DNA of 64,000 nt from NCBI GenBank assembly GCA_049273695.1, contig JBASRE010000040.1, forward strand, positions 1 to 64,000, written 5' to 3'. The number at the start of each line of letters is the position of its first letter. Position 1 is the stretch's first letter. Shown piece after piece: positions 9,334 to 18,090 of this stretch. A program made the translations under genes and the position numbers. A model generated the notes under the pieces. It was given only the letters and a program-made list of their open reading frames with translations. It was not told the origin of the DNA and did not search any database. The stretch comes from UBA11740 sp049273695 (GTDB lineage: Bacteria > Acidobacteriota > Blastocatellia > Pyrinomonadales > Pyrinomonadaceae).

Positions 9334-11790
9334 ATGTCAACCGAACTGGACAACGAAGCAGTAGAAGTTTTAGTAGCGGCTGAACCCGCGATAGATCAGC
9401 AATTGCAGATTCCGGAAGAGCTGCCGCTGCTGCCACTCCGCGACATTGTGATCTATCCGTTCATGATCGTTCCGTTGTTCGTGTCGCGCGAGAAATCCAT
9501 CCGCGCCGTGGATGAAGCGCTCGGCGAGCACCGCATGATCCTGCTCGATTGCCAGAAGGATCTCGATAAGGAAGATCCGACGCAGGAAGATCTCTACAAC
9601 GTCGGCACGGTCGCTGTGATTATGCGCATGCTGAAGCTGCCCGACGGCCGCATTCGCATTCTGGTCCAGGGCGTTTCGCGCGCGAAGGTTGAATCTGTTG
9701 ATTCCAGCGGCGACTTTCTGCGCGCGCGCTTGAGTGTTCTGTCCGAAGTGTTGGCGCCCGAACGCTCGCTCGAAGTCGAAGCACTCATCCGTAACGTGCG
9801 CGCGTTGATGGAAAAGGCCGCGGCCCTGGGTAAGAACATTTCGCCTGAGGTGATGGCCATCATCGCGAACCTCGATGATCCTGGCCGCCTCGCTGACCTG
9901 TCTGCCTCTAATCTCGAGCTTAAAGTCGAAGATGCGCAGTCGGTGCTGGAAATCCCTGACACGACCGCCCGCCTGCGCCGCGTTAACGAACTGCTGAACA
10001 AGGAAATCGAAGTTCTGACCGTTCAGCAGGAAATCAATACGCAGGCCCGCGCCGACATCGATCGTTCGCAGCGCGAGTTCTACCTGCGTCAGCAGATGAA
10101 GGCAATTCAGGGTGAGCTTGGGGAGGGGAACGAGCTGGCCGAAGAAATTCAGCAGTTCCGCGAGAAGATTGAAGCGGCCAAGATGCCGAAGCCGGCGGAA
10201 GAAGAAGCTTTGCGGCAGTTAAAGAAGCTCGAGCGCATGCATCCGGATGCGGCGGAAACAGCGACGTTGCGAAGCTGGATGGAGATCATCACGGATCTGC
10301 CCTGGTCGAAATCATCGAAAGACAATCTGGATTTGCTGAAAGCACAGCGCATTCTCGACGAGGACCACTACGGCCTCGATAAGGTGAAAGAGCGCATCAT
10401 CGAAGCCCTCGCCGTGCGCCGGCTGAAACCGAAGCCAAAAGGACCGATCCTCTGCCTGGTCGGACCCCCGGGCGTCGGCAAAACGAGTTTGGGTCGTTCA
10501 ATCGCGCGCGCTCTCGGCCGCAAGTTCATGCGCTTGAGCCTCGGCGGGGTGCACGACGAAGCTGAGATTCGCGGCCATCGACGGACCTACGTGGGCGCAA
10601 TGCCCGGCCGCATCATGCAGGCAATTCAGCAGGCCGGCACCAACAATCCGCTGATCATGCTCGACGAGATCGACAAAGTCGGCGCCGACTTTCGCGGCGA
10701 TCCGTCTTCAGCTTTGCTCGAAGTTCTGGATCCGGAACAGAACAACAGTTTTCGCGACAACTATCTGAACGTCACGTTCGATCTTTCCAACGTGATTTTC
10801 ATGACCACGGCCAACGTGCTCGACACGATTCAGTCGGCGCTGCGCGACCGCATGGAAGTGATTCGGCTGGCGGGTTACACGGAAGAAGAGAAGCTGGAAA
10901 TCGCGCGCCGTCACTTGCTGCCGAAGCAGATGGATGAGACGGGCATCACGCCGAAAGACGCGCACATTTCGCGGACCGCATTGGCGGCAATCATTCTGCG
11001 ATACACGCACGAAGCTGGTTTGCGCCAACTTGAGCGCGAAATCGGATCGATTTGCCGCAAAGTGGCGCGAAGAATCGGCGAAGGCCGCAAAGAACCTGTC
11101 CGTGTGTCGCTCCGAAACTTGCACGAGTTTCTCGGCGTGCCGAAGGTAACGCCAGATGAAGTCCTGAAAAAGGATCAGATCGGCGTTGCGACGGGTTTGG
11201 CGTGGACCGCTGTAGGCGGCGAGGTTCTGTTCATTGAGGCACTCAGGATTAAAGGCAAAGGCAGCCTCGTGCTGACCGGCCAGATTGGCGAAATCATGCG
11301 CGAGTCGGCTCAGGCAGCGTACTCGTACGCGAAGTCGCGCGCGAAAGAGCTCGACATCGCACCTGAAGACATCACCAACTACGACATTCACATCCACATT
11401 CCGGAAGGCGCCATCCCGAAAGACGGGCCGTCTGCCGGCATCACTCTGGCGACCGCGTTGGTTTCTGTCTTGTCTCGCCGGCCCATCAAAAAAGACGTCG
11501 CCATGACGGGCGAGATCACTTTGCGCGGCAACGTCCTGCCGGTGGGCGGAATAAAGGAGAAGGTTCTGGCGGCGCGGCGAGCTCGCGTCACGAAAATCCT
11601 GCTGCCGGTGCAAAATCGACGCGACTTGGAAGAAGTGCCAAAAGAGCCTTTGAAAGACATTCAGTTCATATTTGTCGATAATGTGCGTCAAGTTTTTCGG
11701 GAAGCGCTCGGACCTAAGGCTACGCCAATCGCGACTCCGTCGCCGCGTCCGATTCGGCTGCCACAAGCCGCCCGGCCTCGAGACATCTAA
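9334..11790 (+). CDS. lon: ATP-dependent protease Lon
   Basis: An 818-residue protein of normal Lon length. The LON substrate-binding domain is about residues 27-220 (LPLLPLRDIVIYPFMIVPLF). A coiled central part follows. The AAA+ module has Walker A GPPGVGKTS (about 375) and Walker B LIMLDEIDKV. The C-terminal protease domain has the catalytic Ser in KDGPSAG (about residue 700) and the catalytic Lys in KEKVLAARR (about 743). It degrades misfolded and regulatory proteins in the cytoplasm. The tail (RPIRLPQAARPRDI) is a short extension. Confidence 0.98.
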   Translation: MSTELDNEAVEVLVAAEPAIDQQLQIPEELPLLPLRDIVIYPFMIVPLFVSREKSIRAVDEALGEHRMILLDCQKDLDKEDPTQEDLYNVGTVAVIMRMLKLPDGRIRILVQGVSRAKVESVDSSGDFLRARLSVLSEVLAPERSLEVEALIRNVRALMEKAAALGKNISPEVMAIIANLDDPGRLADLSASNLELKVEDAQSVLEIPDTTARLRRVNELLNKEIEVLTVQQEINTQARADIDRSQREFYLRQQMKAIQGELGEGNELAEEIQQFREKIEAAKMPKPAEEEALRQLKKLERMHPDAAETATLRSWMEIITDLPWSKSSKDNLDLLKAQRILDEDHYGLDKVKERIIEALAVRRLKPKPKGPILCLVGPPGVGKTSLGRSIARALGRKFMRLSLGGVHDEAEIRGHRRTYVGAMPGRIMQAIQQAGTNNPLIMLDEIDKVGADFRGDPSSALLEVLDPEQNNSFRDNYLNVTFDLSNVIFMTTANVLDTIQSALRDRMEVIRLAGYTEEEKLEIARRHLLPKQMDETGITPKDAHISRTALAAIILRYTHEAGLRQLEREIGSICRKVARRIGEGRKEPVRVSLRNLHEFLGVPKVTPDEVLKKDQIGVATGLAWTAVGGEVLFIEALRIKGKGSLVLTGQIGEIMRESAQAAYSYAKSRAKELDIAPEDITNYDIHIHIPEGAIPKDGPSAGITLATALVSVLSRRPIKKDVAMTGEITLRGNVLPVGGIKEKVLAARRARVTKILLPVQNRRDLEEVPKEPLKDIQFIFVDNVRQVFREALGPKATPIATPSPRPIRLPQAARPRDI

Positions 11791-11796
11791 TTTTGC

Positions 11797-11913
11797 ATGA
11801 GCGAACCAGCCAATGACGGCCAAACTCTGAAGCGGCTGCTTCTATGGCTGGTTCTGCTGCTTCTTATCCTCGCTCCGCCACTTATAATCGTCTTCTTTCT
11901 CGGCGCACTGTAA
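11797..11913 (+). CDS. 38-residue single-pass membrane ORF behind lon
   Basis: An ATG 6 nt after the lon stop opens a 38-codon frame. It encodes a short polar head (MSEPANDGQTLKR) followed by a continuous hydrophobic helix rich in Leu/Ile with a PP kink (residues 14-38). Tight spacing to lon suggests co-transcription. No Shine-Dalgarno other than lon coding sequence is obvious. Protein-level reality is uncertain, but composition and spacing favour a real small membrane protein over noise. Confidence 0.45.
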   Translation: MSEPANDGQTLKRLLLWLVLLLLILAPPLIIVFFLGAL

Positions 11914-12010
11914 TCGTGCGCGCATGTTGTACTTTTTTTGCATCTAAGCAACCTCCGTTATCTTATGAGAATCAAAGGAGTTCGCCACATTTTTGTTGGG
12001 CGAAAGTGGT

Positions 12011-12039
12011 TTGACACCCCTTGGGGCGTATGGTAACCT
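12011..12039 (+). promoter_or_regulatory. Putative sigma-70 promoter for the lytic transglycosylase gene
   Basis: A perfect -35 TTGACA (12011-12016) is followed after 17 nt by TAACCT (12034-12039), which keeps the conserved TA...T positions of a -10 box. The predicted leader before the start codon at 12188 is about 140 nt and carries three hairpins. Confidence 0.5.
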
Positions 12040-12049
12040 CACGCATCGA

Positions 12050-12145
12050 GTGGCTGGCTTTTTTAGCCACTAAAACGGAACTTTTGAAGGTTCCGGATTG
12101 TTTACTTATTGAATACCGCAGGCGCGCGACTCGGGTGAGTCGCAG
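12050..12145 (+). promoter_or_regulatory. Structured leader with three consecutive hairpins
   Basis: Three perfect stems lie in the leader. GTGGCT pairs with AGCCAC (12050-12055/12065-12070). CGGAAC pairs with GTTCCG (12076-12081/12090-12095). GCGACTC pairs with GAGTCGC around a GGGT loop (12126-12132/12137-12143). A conserved-looking single-stranded tail (GTCGTGGATTCCCCCGAAAG) reaches to the AGGAG at 12172. The arrangement resembles a riboswitch or other cis-acting RNA; I could not match it to a known consensus. Confidence 0.4.
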
Positions 12146-12187
12146 TCGTGGATTCCCCCGAAAGCAAGCTCAGGAGAATAACGATTG

Positions 12188-13930
12188 ATGACCCGTAAAG
12201 CTGTTCCCGTATTTTCAAGCGTCCTGTTTGCGGTCGCACTTTTTACCCCAGCAGTAATTCAGGCTCAAGGTCCCGCTGGTTCGTCTGCTCGCGACATTCA
12301 GACGGAGGTTCAGAAGAATGAGCCTCGCGTCGACCAAATTATCGAACGCGCGAACGATCATTTCCGCAAGGGCAAACTCAATCTCGAAGATAACAAGCGC
12401 GACCAAGCGAAAGATGAGTTCGACAAAGCAGTTGACGCGATTCTGATGTCCGGCATGGACGTTCGGTCAAGCCAGCGGCTTCAGACGTACTACTGGGAAT
12501 TGGTCGAGCGCATTCACCGTGAAGAAGTTCCGCTGATGCAGATCGGGCCGCGACAGAACCCGATGCCTGTCGTCGCGCAAGCACCGGCCGACGCGAAAGT
12601 GGAACGCGTAGTAATCGCGCAAGCGCAACCAAAACAGCAGCAGATTGGTTTCGTGCAGCAGGGATTTGAGCCGTCGCCGCTCGATGAGTTGAGCAAACTC
12701 ATTCTCACCGAGGACGAGAAAAAAGTAACCGTTGAGCAACTGGCTACCGCGGAGCAAATCAAGAACTCGCTGGATTTCAGGTTCACGATGAACCCGCTGG
12801 TTCAACAGTACATCAATTATTACCAGGGATCGGTCGGGCGAAGAACGATGGAACTGGGCCTGCGCCGATCGGGCAAGTACATGAAGATTGCTCGCGATGC
12901 TTTCCGCAAAGCAGGTGTACCCGAAGACATCGTTTGGTTAGGACAGGTTGAGAGTGCGTGGCAGCCGCGTGCAAAGTCATGGGCTGCGGCGTCCGGCTTG
13001 TGGCAGTTCATCGGGAGCACCGGCGCGGCTTATGGCCTCCGGCAGACTGCCTGGGTCGATGAGCGCAACGGAATCGAAAAGCCGACCTCGGCGTCAGCAC
13101 GACACCTGAAAGACCTGGCAAATCGTTACAACGGCGACTGGCTGCTGGCAATGGCCGCGTACAACACCGGCGCCGGCAACGTCGATCGCGCGATTTCACG
13201 TGCGGGCGAAGCAAATTTCTGGAAGATTTACCCGTACATTGCGCAAGAGACCCGCAACTACGTTCCGAACATCCTCGCGGTGATTCTGATTGCGAAGAAT
13301 CCGGACAAGTACGGATTCCACAACATTCGTCCCGATTCGCCGATGAGCTTTGATCCGGTGCCGGTTCCTTCGGCCACCAGTCTCAGACTCATCGCGGAAG
13401 CGACGGACACGAGTCTGGATCATATCCAGCTTCTGAATCCGGAGCTGAAGCGAGACACGACGCCGCGCGGCGAAGCTTTCACCGTGCGTGTTCCTGCCGG
13501 CCGCGGCAAACAGCTGGCTTCGCTGCTGAAGCGAGTGCCGGGTGACCGCCACGACACCGCTCGCGTCATCTCGGTAGCGCCGGGTGAAGAGTGGCAGGCG
13601 ATCGCGAATCGCACTGGCGTCAGCGTTGCGACTCTGCAATCCATGAACGCGGGTATCGATCTCAATAACGCAACCAAATTGTTTGTGCCGAACAGCACGA
13701 TTCGGCTGACGAACTGGAAGCGCTCGGCAGACACGCCCGGTGCGACCCTGACTCGGGTCAAGGCCCGGAAGGGCGACACGATCGCGAAGATCGCCGCCGC
13801 ACACAAATTGTCTGCAGACGAAGTCGCCCGGTTGAATGGCATCGGCCCGACGACCCCATTGCAGGCGGGTCAGGAAATCAAACTGCCGTCGGCAGGTAGC
13901 ACATCTGCGCCGACCAGCCGTCGTCGATAA
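12188..13930 (+). CDS. Membrane-bound/secreted lytic transglycosylase with LysM domains (MltD-like)
   Basis: A 580-residue protein, start ATG 12188 (TTG 12185 is also in frame; AGGAG lies at 12172). A signal peptide covers about residues 1-27. A helical region follows. The SLT lysozyme-like domain is about residues 240-350 (catalytic Glu in GQVESAWQP, then AASGLWQFI and AMAAYNTGAGNVDRA). The C-terminus has LysM-like repeats; the clearest is about 520-570 (VKARKGDTIAKIAAAHKLS), with a weaker one about 455-505. It cleaves peptidoglycan glycan strands in the periplasm. It is transcribed behind a structured leader and ends at a strong terminator. Confidence 0.92.
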   Translation: MTRKAVPVFSSVLFAVALFTPAVIQAQGPAGSSARDIQTEVQKNEPRVDQIIERANDHFRKGKLNLEDNKRDQAKDEFDKAVDAILMSGMDVRSSQRLQTYYWELVERIHREEVPLMQIGPRQNPMPVVAQAPADAKVERVVIAQAQPKQQQIGFVQQGFEPSPLDELSKLILTEDEKKVTVEQLATAEQIKNSLDFRFTMNPLVQQYINYYQGSVGRRTMELGLRRSGKYMKIARDAFRKAGVPEDIVWLGQVESAWQPRAKSWAAASGLWQFIGSTGAAYGLRQTAWVDERNGIEKPTSASARHLKDLANRYNGDWLLAMAAYNTGAGNVDRAISRAGEANFWKIYPYIAQETRNYVPNILAVILIAKNPDKYGFHNIRPDSPMSFDPVPVPSATSLRLIAEATDTSLDHIQLLNPELKRDTTPRGEAFTVRVPAGRGKQLASLLKRVPGDRHDTARVISVAPGEEWQAIANRTGVSVATLQSMNAGIDLNNATKLFVPNSTIRLTNWKRSADTPGATLTRVKARKGDTIAKIAAAHKLSADEVARLNGIGPTTPLQAGQEIKLPSAGSTSAPTSRRR

Positions 13931-13979
13931 CAAAAAATAGCAGACGCTCGTTTTCCGTTCGAGCGCTTTAACTTACGTC

Positions 13980-14016
13980 GAGCGCGCCTTCCCAAAGGCG
14001 CGCTCTTCGTTTTTCT
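13980..14016 (+). terminator. Rho-independent terminator after the lytic transglycosylase gene
   Basis: An 11-bp perfect stem (GAGCGCGCCTT pairing with AAGGCGCGCTC) closes a CCCA loop and is followed by TTCGTTTTTCT. A weaker hairpin (CGCTCG/CGAGCG) lies just upstream at 13945-13965. Confidence 0.85.
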
Positions 14017-14094
14017 GTAGCATACTTCCTTCCGCTCTTCTCAAAAGAAAACCAATTGCCCTAAGGCGCGCCAAGCGAAACTTACGCTGCTCCC

Positions 14095-15660
14095 GTGCTA
14101 TTCCGCGCTCTCTCAGCCGCTGTCTACGGAATCGACGCGAACCTGGTCGATGTTGAGGTCGATCTGACCCCGGTTCGGAATGAAGTCGATCAGCCACCGG
14201 CGGTCATCGTGGTCGGCCTCCCGGACGCTGCCGTGCGCGAGTCGCGCGAACGCATTCGTGCGGCAATTAACAACAGCGGGTTTTTCTTTCCGTTTCACAA
14301 AACGACCATCAATCTGGCCCCCGCCGATGTGCGGAAAGAAGGCGCCAGTTTCGATTTGCCGATCGCGCTCGGCATCCTCGGCGCTAACGGCGACCTCGGA
14401 GACGCCGAGCACTTGACCGACATTCTTTCGGTCGGCGAGTTGTCATTGGATGGTCGAGTCCGCGCAATTCGCGGCGCGCTGCCGATTGCCTTGCGCGCGC
14501 GACAGTCGCAGGCGAAACACCTTCTCCTGCCGGACGAAAATACGAAGGAAGCCGCCGTCGTTTCGGACGTGAACGTTTATGCCGTCACGGACCTGCGGAA
14601 CGCAGTTGAGACGATCGCTGCGCTGCGTTCCGAAACTCCACCCAGCCCGGTTCAGGTTGACTCGTCGCAACTTCTCTCGTTGAGTGATCATTACAACGTT
14701 GATTTTCGCGAGGTGCGCGGCCAGCAGGCGGCGAAACGCGCTCTCGAGGTCGCGACCGCGGGTGGGCACAACATCCTTCTGATCGGCCCGCCGGGCTCAG
14801 GCAAGACGATGCTTGCGAAACGACTCCCTACGATTCTGCCGCCGCTGGAATTCGAGGCCGCACTCGAACTGACAAAGATTCATTCGGTGGCTGGGCTCAC
14901 CGGCCGGGCCGGATTAGTTAGCGAGCGGCCGTTCCGTTCGCCGCACCATACCATCAGCGATGCAGGGTTGATTGGTGGCGGCGCCATTCCGCGGCCGGGA
15001 GAAGTTTCGCTGGCGCATCAGGGCGTCTTGTTCCTGGATGAATTGCCGGAGTTCGATCGCAGCGTGCTGGAAGTTCTGCGCCAGCCCCTGGAAGACCAGC
15101 GCGTCACGATCAGTCGCGCGGCGATGTCGTTGACGTTTCCATCTTCGTTCATGCTCGCGGCGGCGATGAACCCGTGTCCTTGCGGTTACTGGAATGATCC
15201 GACGCGCGAATGTAACTGCTCGCCGTTGCAGATTCAGCGCTATGTCGGACGCATCTCAGGACCGCTGCTCGATCGGATCGACATTCACATTGACGTGCCC
15301 GCGGTTAAGTTTCGCGAACTAGCCGGGGATACGCCATCTAACGCGGAAGACTCGGGGGCAATTCGCCAACGTGTAATTCGGGCGCGCGAGCGTCAGCGCG
15401 AACGTCTCTCTGGCGATGGGATCTTCTCGAACGCCGCAATGTCGCCGAGGCTAATCCGCAAATACTGCCGCATCGATTCGGAAAGCGAGACGATGTTGGA
15501 ACGTGCGATGGCTCGTCTCGGCTTATCGGCGCGCGCCTTTGATCGCATCCTCAAAGTGAGCCGAACGATTGCTGATCTCGATGACTCAGACGCCATCACC
15601 TCCGCCCACGTCTCGGAAGCCGTACACTACCGCTCACTCGACCGTACTTACTGGACGTGA
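14095..15660 (+). CDS. YifB/ComM family Mg-chelatase-like AAA+ ATPase
   Basis: A 521-residue protein, start GTG 14095. The N-terminal ChlI/Lon-like domain (about residues 1-170) begins with the family hallmark SAAVYGID. The AAA+ domain has Walker A GPPGSGKTM (about 230) and Walker B VLFLDELPEF. It also has the cysteine segment MNPCPCGYWNDPTRECNC and a C-terminal Mg-chelatase domain. ComM homologues are helicases that promote branch migration in natural transformation; whether this one does is inference from family. The gene stands alone. Confidence 0.95.
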   Translation: MLFRALSAAVYGIDANLVDVEVDLTPVRNEVDQPPAVIVVGLPDAAVRESRERIRAAINNSGFFFPFHKTTINLAPADVRKEGASFDLPIALGILGANGDLGDAEHLTDILSVGELSLDGRVRAIRGALPIALRARQSQAKHLLLPDENTKEAAVVSDVNVYAVTDLRNAVETIAALRSETPPSPVQVDSSQLLSLSDHYNVDFREVRGQQAAKRALEVATAGGHNILLIGPPGSGKTMLAKRLPTILPPLEFEAALELTKIHSVAGLTGRAGLVSERPFRSPHHTISDAGLIGGGAIPRPGEVSLAHQGVLFLDELPEFDRSVLEVLRQPLEDQRVTISRAAMSLTFPSSFMLAAAMNPCPCGYWNDPTRECNCSPLQIQRYVGRISGPLLDRIDIHIDVPAVKFRELAGDTPSNAEDSGAIRQRVIRARERQRERLSGDGIFSNAAMSPRLIRKYCRIDSESETMLERAMARLGLSARAFDRILKVSRTIADLDDSDAITSAHVSEAVHYRSLDRTYWT

Positions 15661-15753
15661 TAATTAAACGAACTCACCGCCGCTTGCCTGCATCCGCTCT
15701 TCATCGGATACTGAATCGAGCCCTCTGAGAGTAATTCGAATAGGGAAAAGGCC

Positions 15754-16383
15754 ATGGGCCGGGCGACGCTTCAGACTGATCGAAGTGCGCATACGAAGGA
15801 ACTAGTGGCTGCCATCGATACCGAGACACCGCGAACTCCGGACTACGAGCTGACGAAAAAAGCTGCCGAAGGCGACATGAAGGCCTTCGAGGAGCTTTAC
15901 CAGCGGCACAATCGCCGCGTTTATTCGCTGTGCCTGCGCATGACCGGGAATGTCGTTGAGGCTGAGGATCTGGCGCAGGAAGTCTTTATTCAGCTCTTTC
16001 GAAAGATTGGGAGTTTCCGCGGCGAGTCGGCTTTCACGACCTGGCTGCACCGGCTGACGGTCAATCAGGTCCTGATGCACTTCCGCAAACGCGGCGTGCG
16101 GCTCGAGCAGACTACGGAAGAGGGCGAGGTTCCGGTGCAGATCGTGAAAGGCACCGAAAATCCGAACGCGATGCCCGTGGTTGACCGCATCGCCTTGGAC
16201 AAGGCCATCGCGCAGCTGCCGCCGGGTTACCGGACGGTTTTCACGCTGCACGATATCGAAGGACACGAGCACGAAGAGATTGCGAGGATGCTGGGTTGCT
16301 CAGTTGGGACATCAAAGTCGCAGCTGCATAAGGCGCGGATGAAATTGCGTGGATTACTCAGGCAACAGAAAAAGCCGCACTAG
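15754..16383 (+). CDS. ECF-type RNA polymerase sigma factor
   Basis: A 209-residue protein. Region 2 is about residues 40-110 (YSLCLRMTGNVVEAEDLAQE, FRGESAFTTWLHRLTVNQVL). Region 4 is about 148-200 (IALDKAIAQLPPGYRTVF, GHEHEEIARMLGCSVGTSK). A 35-residue N-terminal extension precedes region 2. The gene for a zinc-finger anti-sigma factor follows after about 190 nt, and two secreted DUF4097-like proteins come next, making a likely envelope-sensing set. Confidence 0.93.
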   Translation: MGRATLQTDRSAHTKELVAAIDTETPRTPDYELTKKAAEGDMKAFEELYQRHNRRVYSLCLRMTGNVVEAEDLAQEVFIQLFRKIGSFRGESAFTTWLHRLTVNQVLMHFRKRGVRLEQTTEEGEVPVQIVKGTENPNAMPVVDRIALDKAIAQLPPGYRTVFTLHDIEGHEHEEIARMLGCSVGTSKSQLHKARMKLRGLLRQQKKPH

Positions 16384-16574
16384 CAACCAAGAAGTTGGCC
16401 CGATTTTTTCGGGAAATCGGCGAAATCGGCCAAATTGACATAGGCAAGAGCCCCGCGAGTCCCGCCGACCGCCGCTCTAGACCCTACGCAGTCTCCCCTT
16501 TATTGCTTTAGACACCGCGATAGTCGTGTCGTCCGAGGCTTTATTCCGAGATGCGACCCATCAGAGGTAGGACA

Positions 16575-17267
16575 ATGAACTGCGAGAAGCACCAAAATCT
16601 ACTCAGCGACCTGATTGACGGGTCGCTCACTCGCCGCGACTGCGACGAAATTGAAGCGCATTTGCAAGCCTGCCCCAGCTGCGCCGACACGCGCACTGAC
16701 CTGCACGCGATTGTCGAGTTTTGCCGCGAGCATCGTGGTGAATACGACGCGGTCCCGAGCGAACGCGCAATGTGGCTGCGCATCAGCAACACGATTGAAG
16801 CGGAATTAGCAGCAGGCAGATCTAAGGCTTTACCAGCCGACGCGGGCTGGTGGTTCCGTTTGACGAATCGCAACTGGCAACTTTCGTTTCCGCAGTTTGC
16901 CACCGCGATCGCGGCCACCGTTGTCGTCGCCGTGCTGGCCACCGTTATCGGGATGCGAGCTTTTAACAGCAGCGGCCTTCGTTCGAGCGGCCTGGCAGTA
17001 ACGTCCGACATCGTCACGGTTAAAGATCGGTATCGGCAGCAGCAGCAAACCATCGATTACTGGAACAAACGCGTGGAACTGAACAAGGCGCGCTGGAATC
17101 CGGAAATGCGCGAAACGTTCGACCGCAACCTGAACGTGATCGACGCCGCCGTTAACGATTCGATGGGAAGATTGCAGCAGAACCCTCACGATGAAGTTTC
17201 GGAAGATATCCTGAACGCAGCGTTGAGCGACAAGATCGCATTGTTGAAAGAGTTCGCTGAGCTATAA
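16575..17267 (+). CDS. Zinc-finger (zf-HC2) anti-sigma factor
   Basis: A 230-residue protein. The start chosen is ATG 16575, preceded by GAGGTAGG; an upstream in-frame ATG at 16551 has no such site. The N-terminal anti-sigma zinc finger has HLQACPSC (about residues 32-39). A membrane helix lies near residues 105-128. The C-terminal part is polar and probably periplasmic, with a helical KDRYRQQQQTIDYWNKR segment. It likely holds the sigma factor encoded at 15754-16383. Confidence 0.85.
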   Translation: MNCEKHQNLLSDLIDGSLTRRDCDEIEAHLQACPSCADTRTDLHAIVEFCREHRGEYDAVPSERAMWLRISNTIEAELAAGRSKALPADAGWWFRLTNRNWQLSFPQFATAIAATVVVAVLATVIGMRAFNSSGLRSSGLAVTSDIVTVKDRYRQQQQTIDYWNKRVELNKARWNPEMRETFDRNLNVIDAAVNDSMGRLQQNPHDEVSEDILNAALSDKIALLKEFAEL

Positions 17268-17305
17268 TCCCCCGGCAGTAGAGTTTGAAAGCAGACCCGA
17301 TTGTG

Positions 17306-18055
17306 ATGAACCAGCGCCCACTTGCCCGCACCGCCAAACGCATTACGCCAGTCATTTTCGTCGTGCTGATTTTGACGGCGGCGGCGTTTGCGCAGAAGAG
17401 CGTGTCGCGGAAATTTCCCGCCGGCAAAAATGTCAGGCTCGAACTGAAGAATCTTTCGGGCACGATTACCGTCGAGACGTGGAACCGCGATGAGATCAAG
17501 ATCACTGCGTCGATGGAAGCGCCATCGGTGCATTTCAATCCGCGTTTAACCGACGGTGGGCTGGTGATCGACATCGTGGGCGACAATCGTGGCCGCAGCG
17601 ACGTGGGCGATGTGAATTTCAAGGTTCAAGTACCCGCGCGGTCGTCAGTGGATCTGGAAACACGCCGCGGGCAAATCAATGTGAGCAACATTCAGGGTGA
17701 CCTGGTACGCGCGCACGTTTGGACTTCCGGTGATATTCAGCTTTACGGCATCAACGCCGGGCGTGTGTTTGCGTCGAACTCTACCGGTGACGTCTTCTTT
17801 GACGGCGAGTTTGCATCAGGTGGAACCTACGAGTTCAAATCAGGTCAGGGAACGATCACTCTGCAACTGCCGGTCAACTGCGGTTTTCGTTTGGTCGCGA
17901 CGGCGCCCGCGCAAAAAATCTCAATGGGCAAGTTCTGGAACCCAAACATGAAAACGCTTGGCGAAGGTCGTCGCATCATCGGTGATGTCGGCGATGGCCG
18001 CGCGTCGGTGACCGCCACGACCTATCAAGGCAACATCAATTTCCGCGTTCGCTAG
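17306..18055 (+). CDS. Secreted DUF4097-like beta-helix/adhesin-type protein
   Basis: A 249-residue protein. The start ATG 17306 gives a clean signal peptide (residues 1-27, ending AAAFAQ); an in-frame TTG at 17285 is less likely. The mature part is beta-rich with the spaced pattern seen in DUF4097/'putative adhesin' proteins: VRLELKNLSGTITVETWNRD, a central GDIQLYGINAG and a final TTYQGNINFRVR. It lies 38 nt behind the anti-sigma gene and 35 nt before a second protein with the same N-terminal theme. Function is unknown. Confidence 0.75.
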   Translation: MNQRPLARTAKRITPVIFVVLILTAAAFAQKSVSRKFPAGKNVRLELKNLSGTITVETWNRDEIKITASMEAPSVHFNPRLTDGGLVIDIVGDNRGRSDVGDVNFKVQVPARSSVDLETRRGQINVSNIQGDLVRAHVWTSGDIQLYGINAGRVFASNSTGDVFFDGEFASGGTYEFKSGQGTITLQLPVNCGFRLVATAPAQKISMGKFWNPNMKTLGEGRRIIGDVGDGRASVTATTYQGNINFRVR

Positions 18056-18090
18056 ACAAACTCTTTCCCTCTCCCGCACAATCCGCTTCA

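Noticed and set aside
10708..11823. A 371-codon frame antisense to lon
   Set aside because: It is a shadow of a fully conserved Lon coding sequence; composition is Arg/Gln/Asp-rich and unlike a protein family.
12050..12187. Naming the leader a c-di-AMP riboswitch
   Set aside because: The hairpins fit a structured RNA, but the conserved core I remember for that class is not visible, so only a general call is made.
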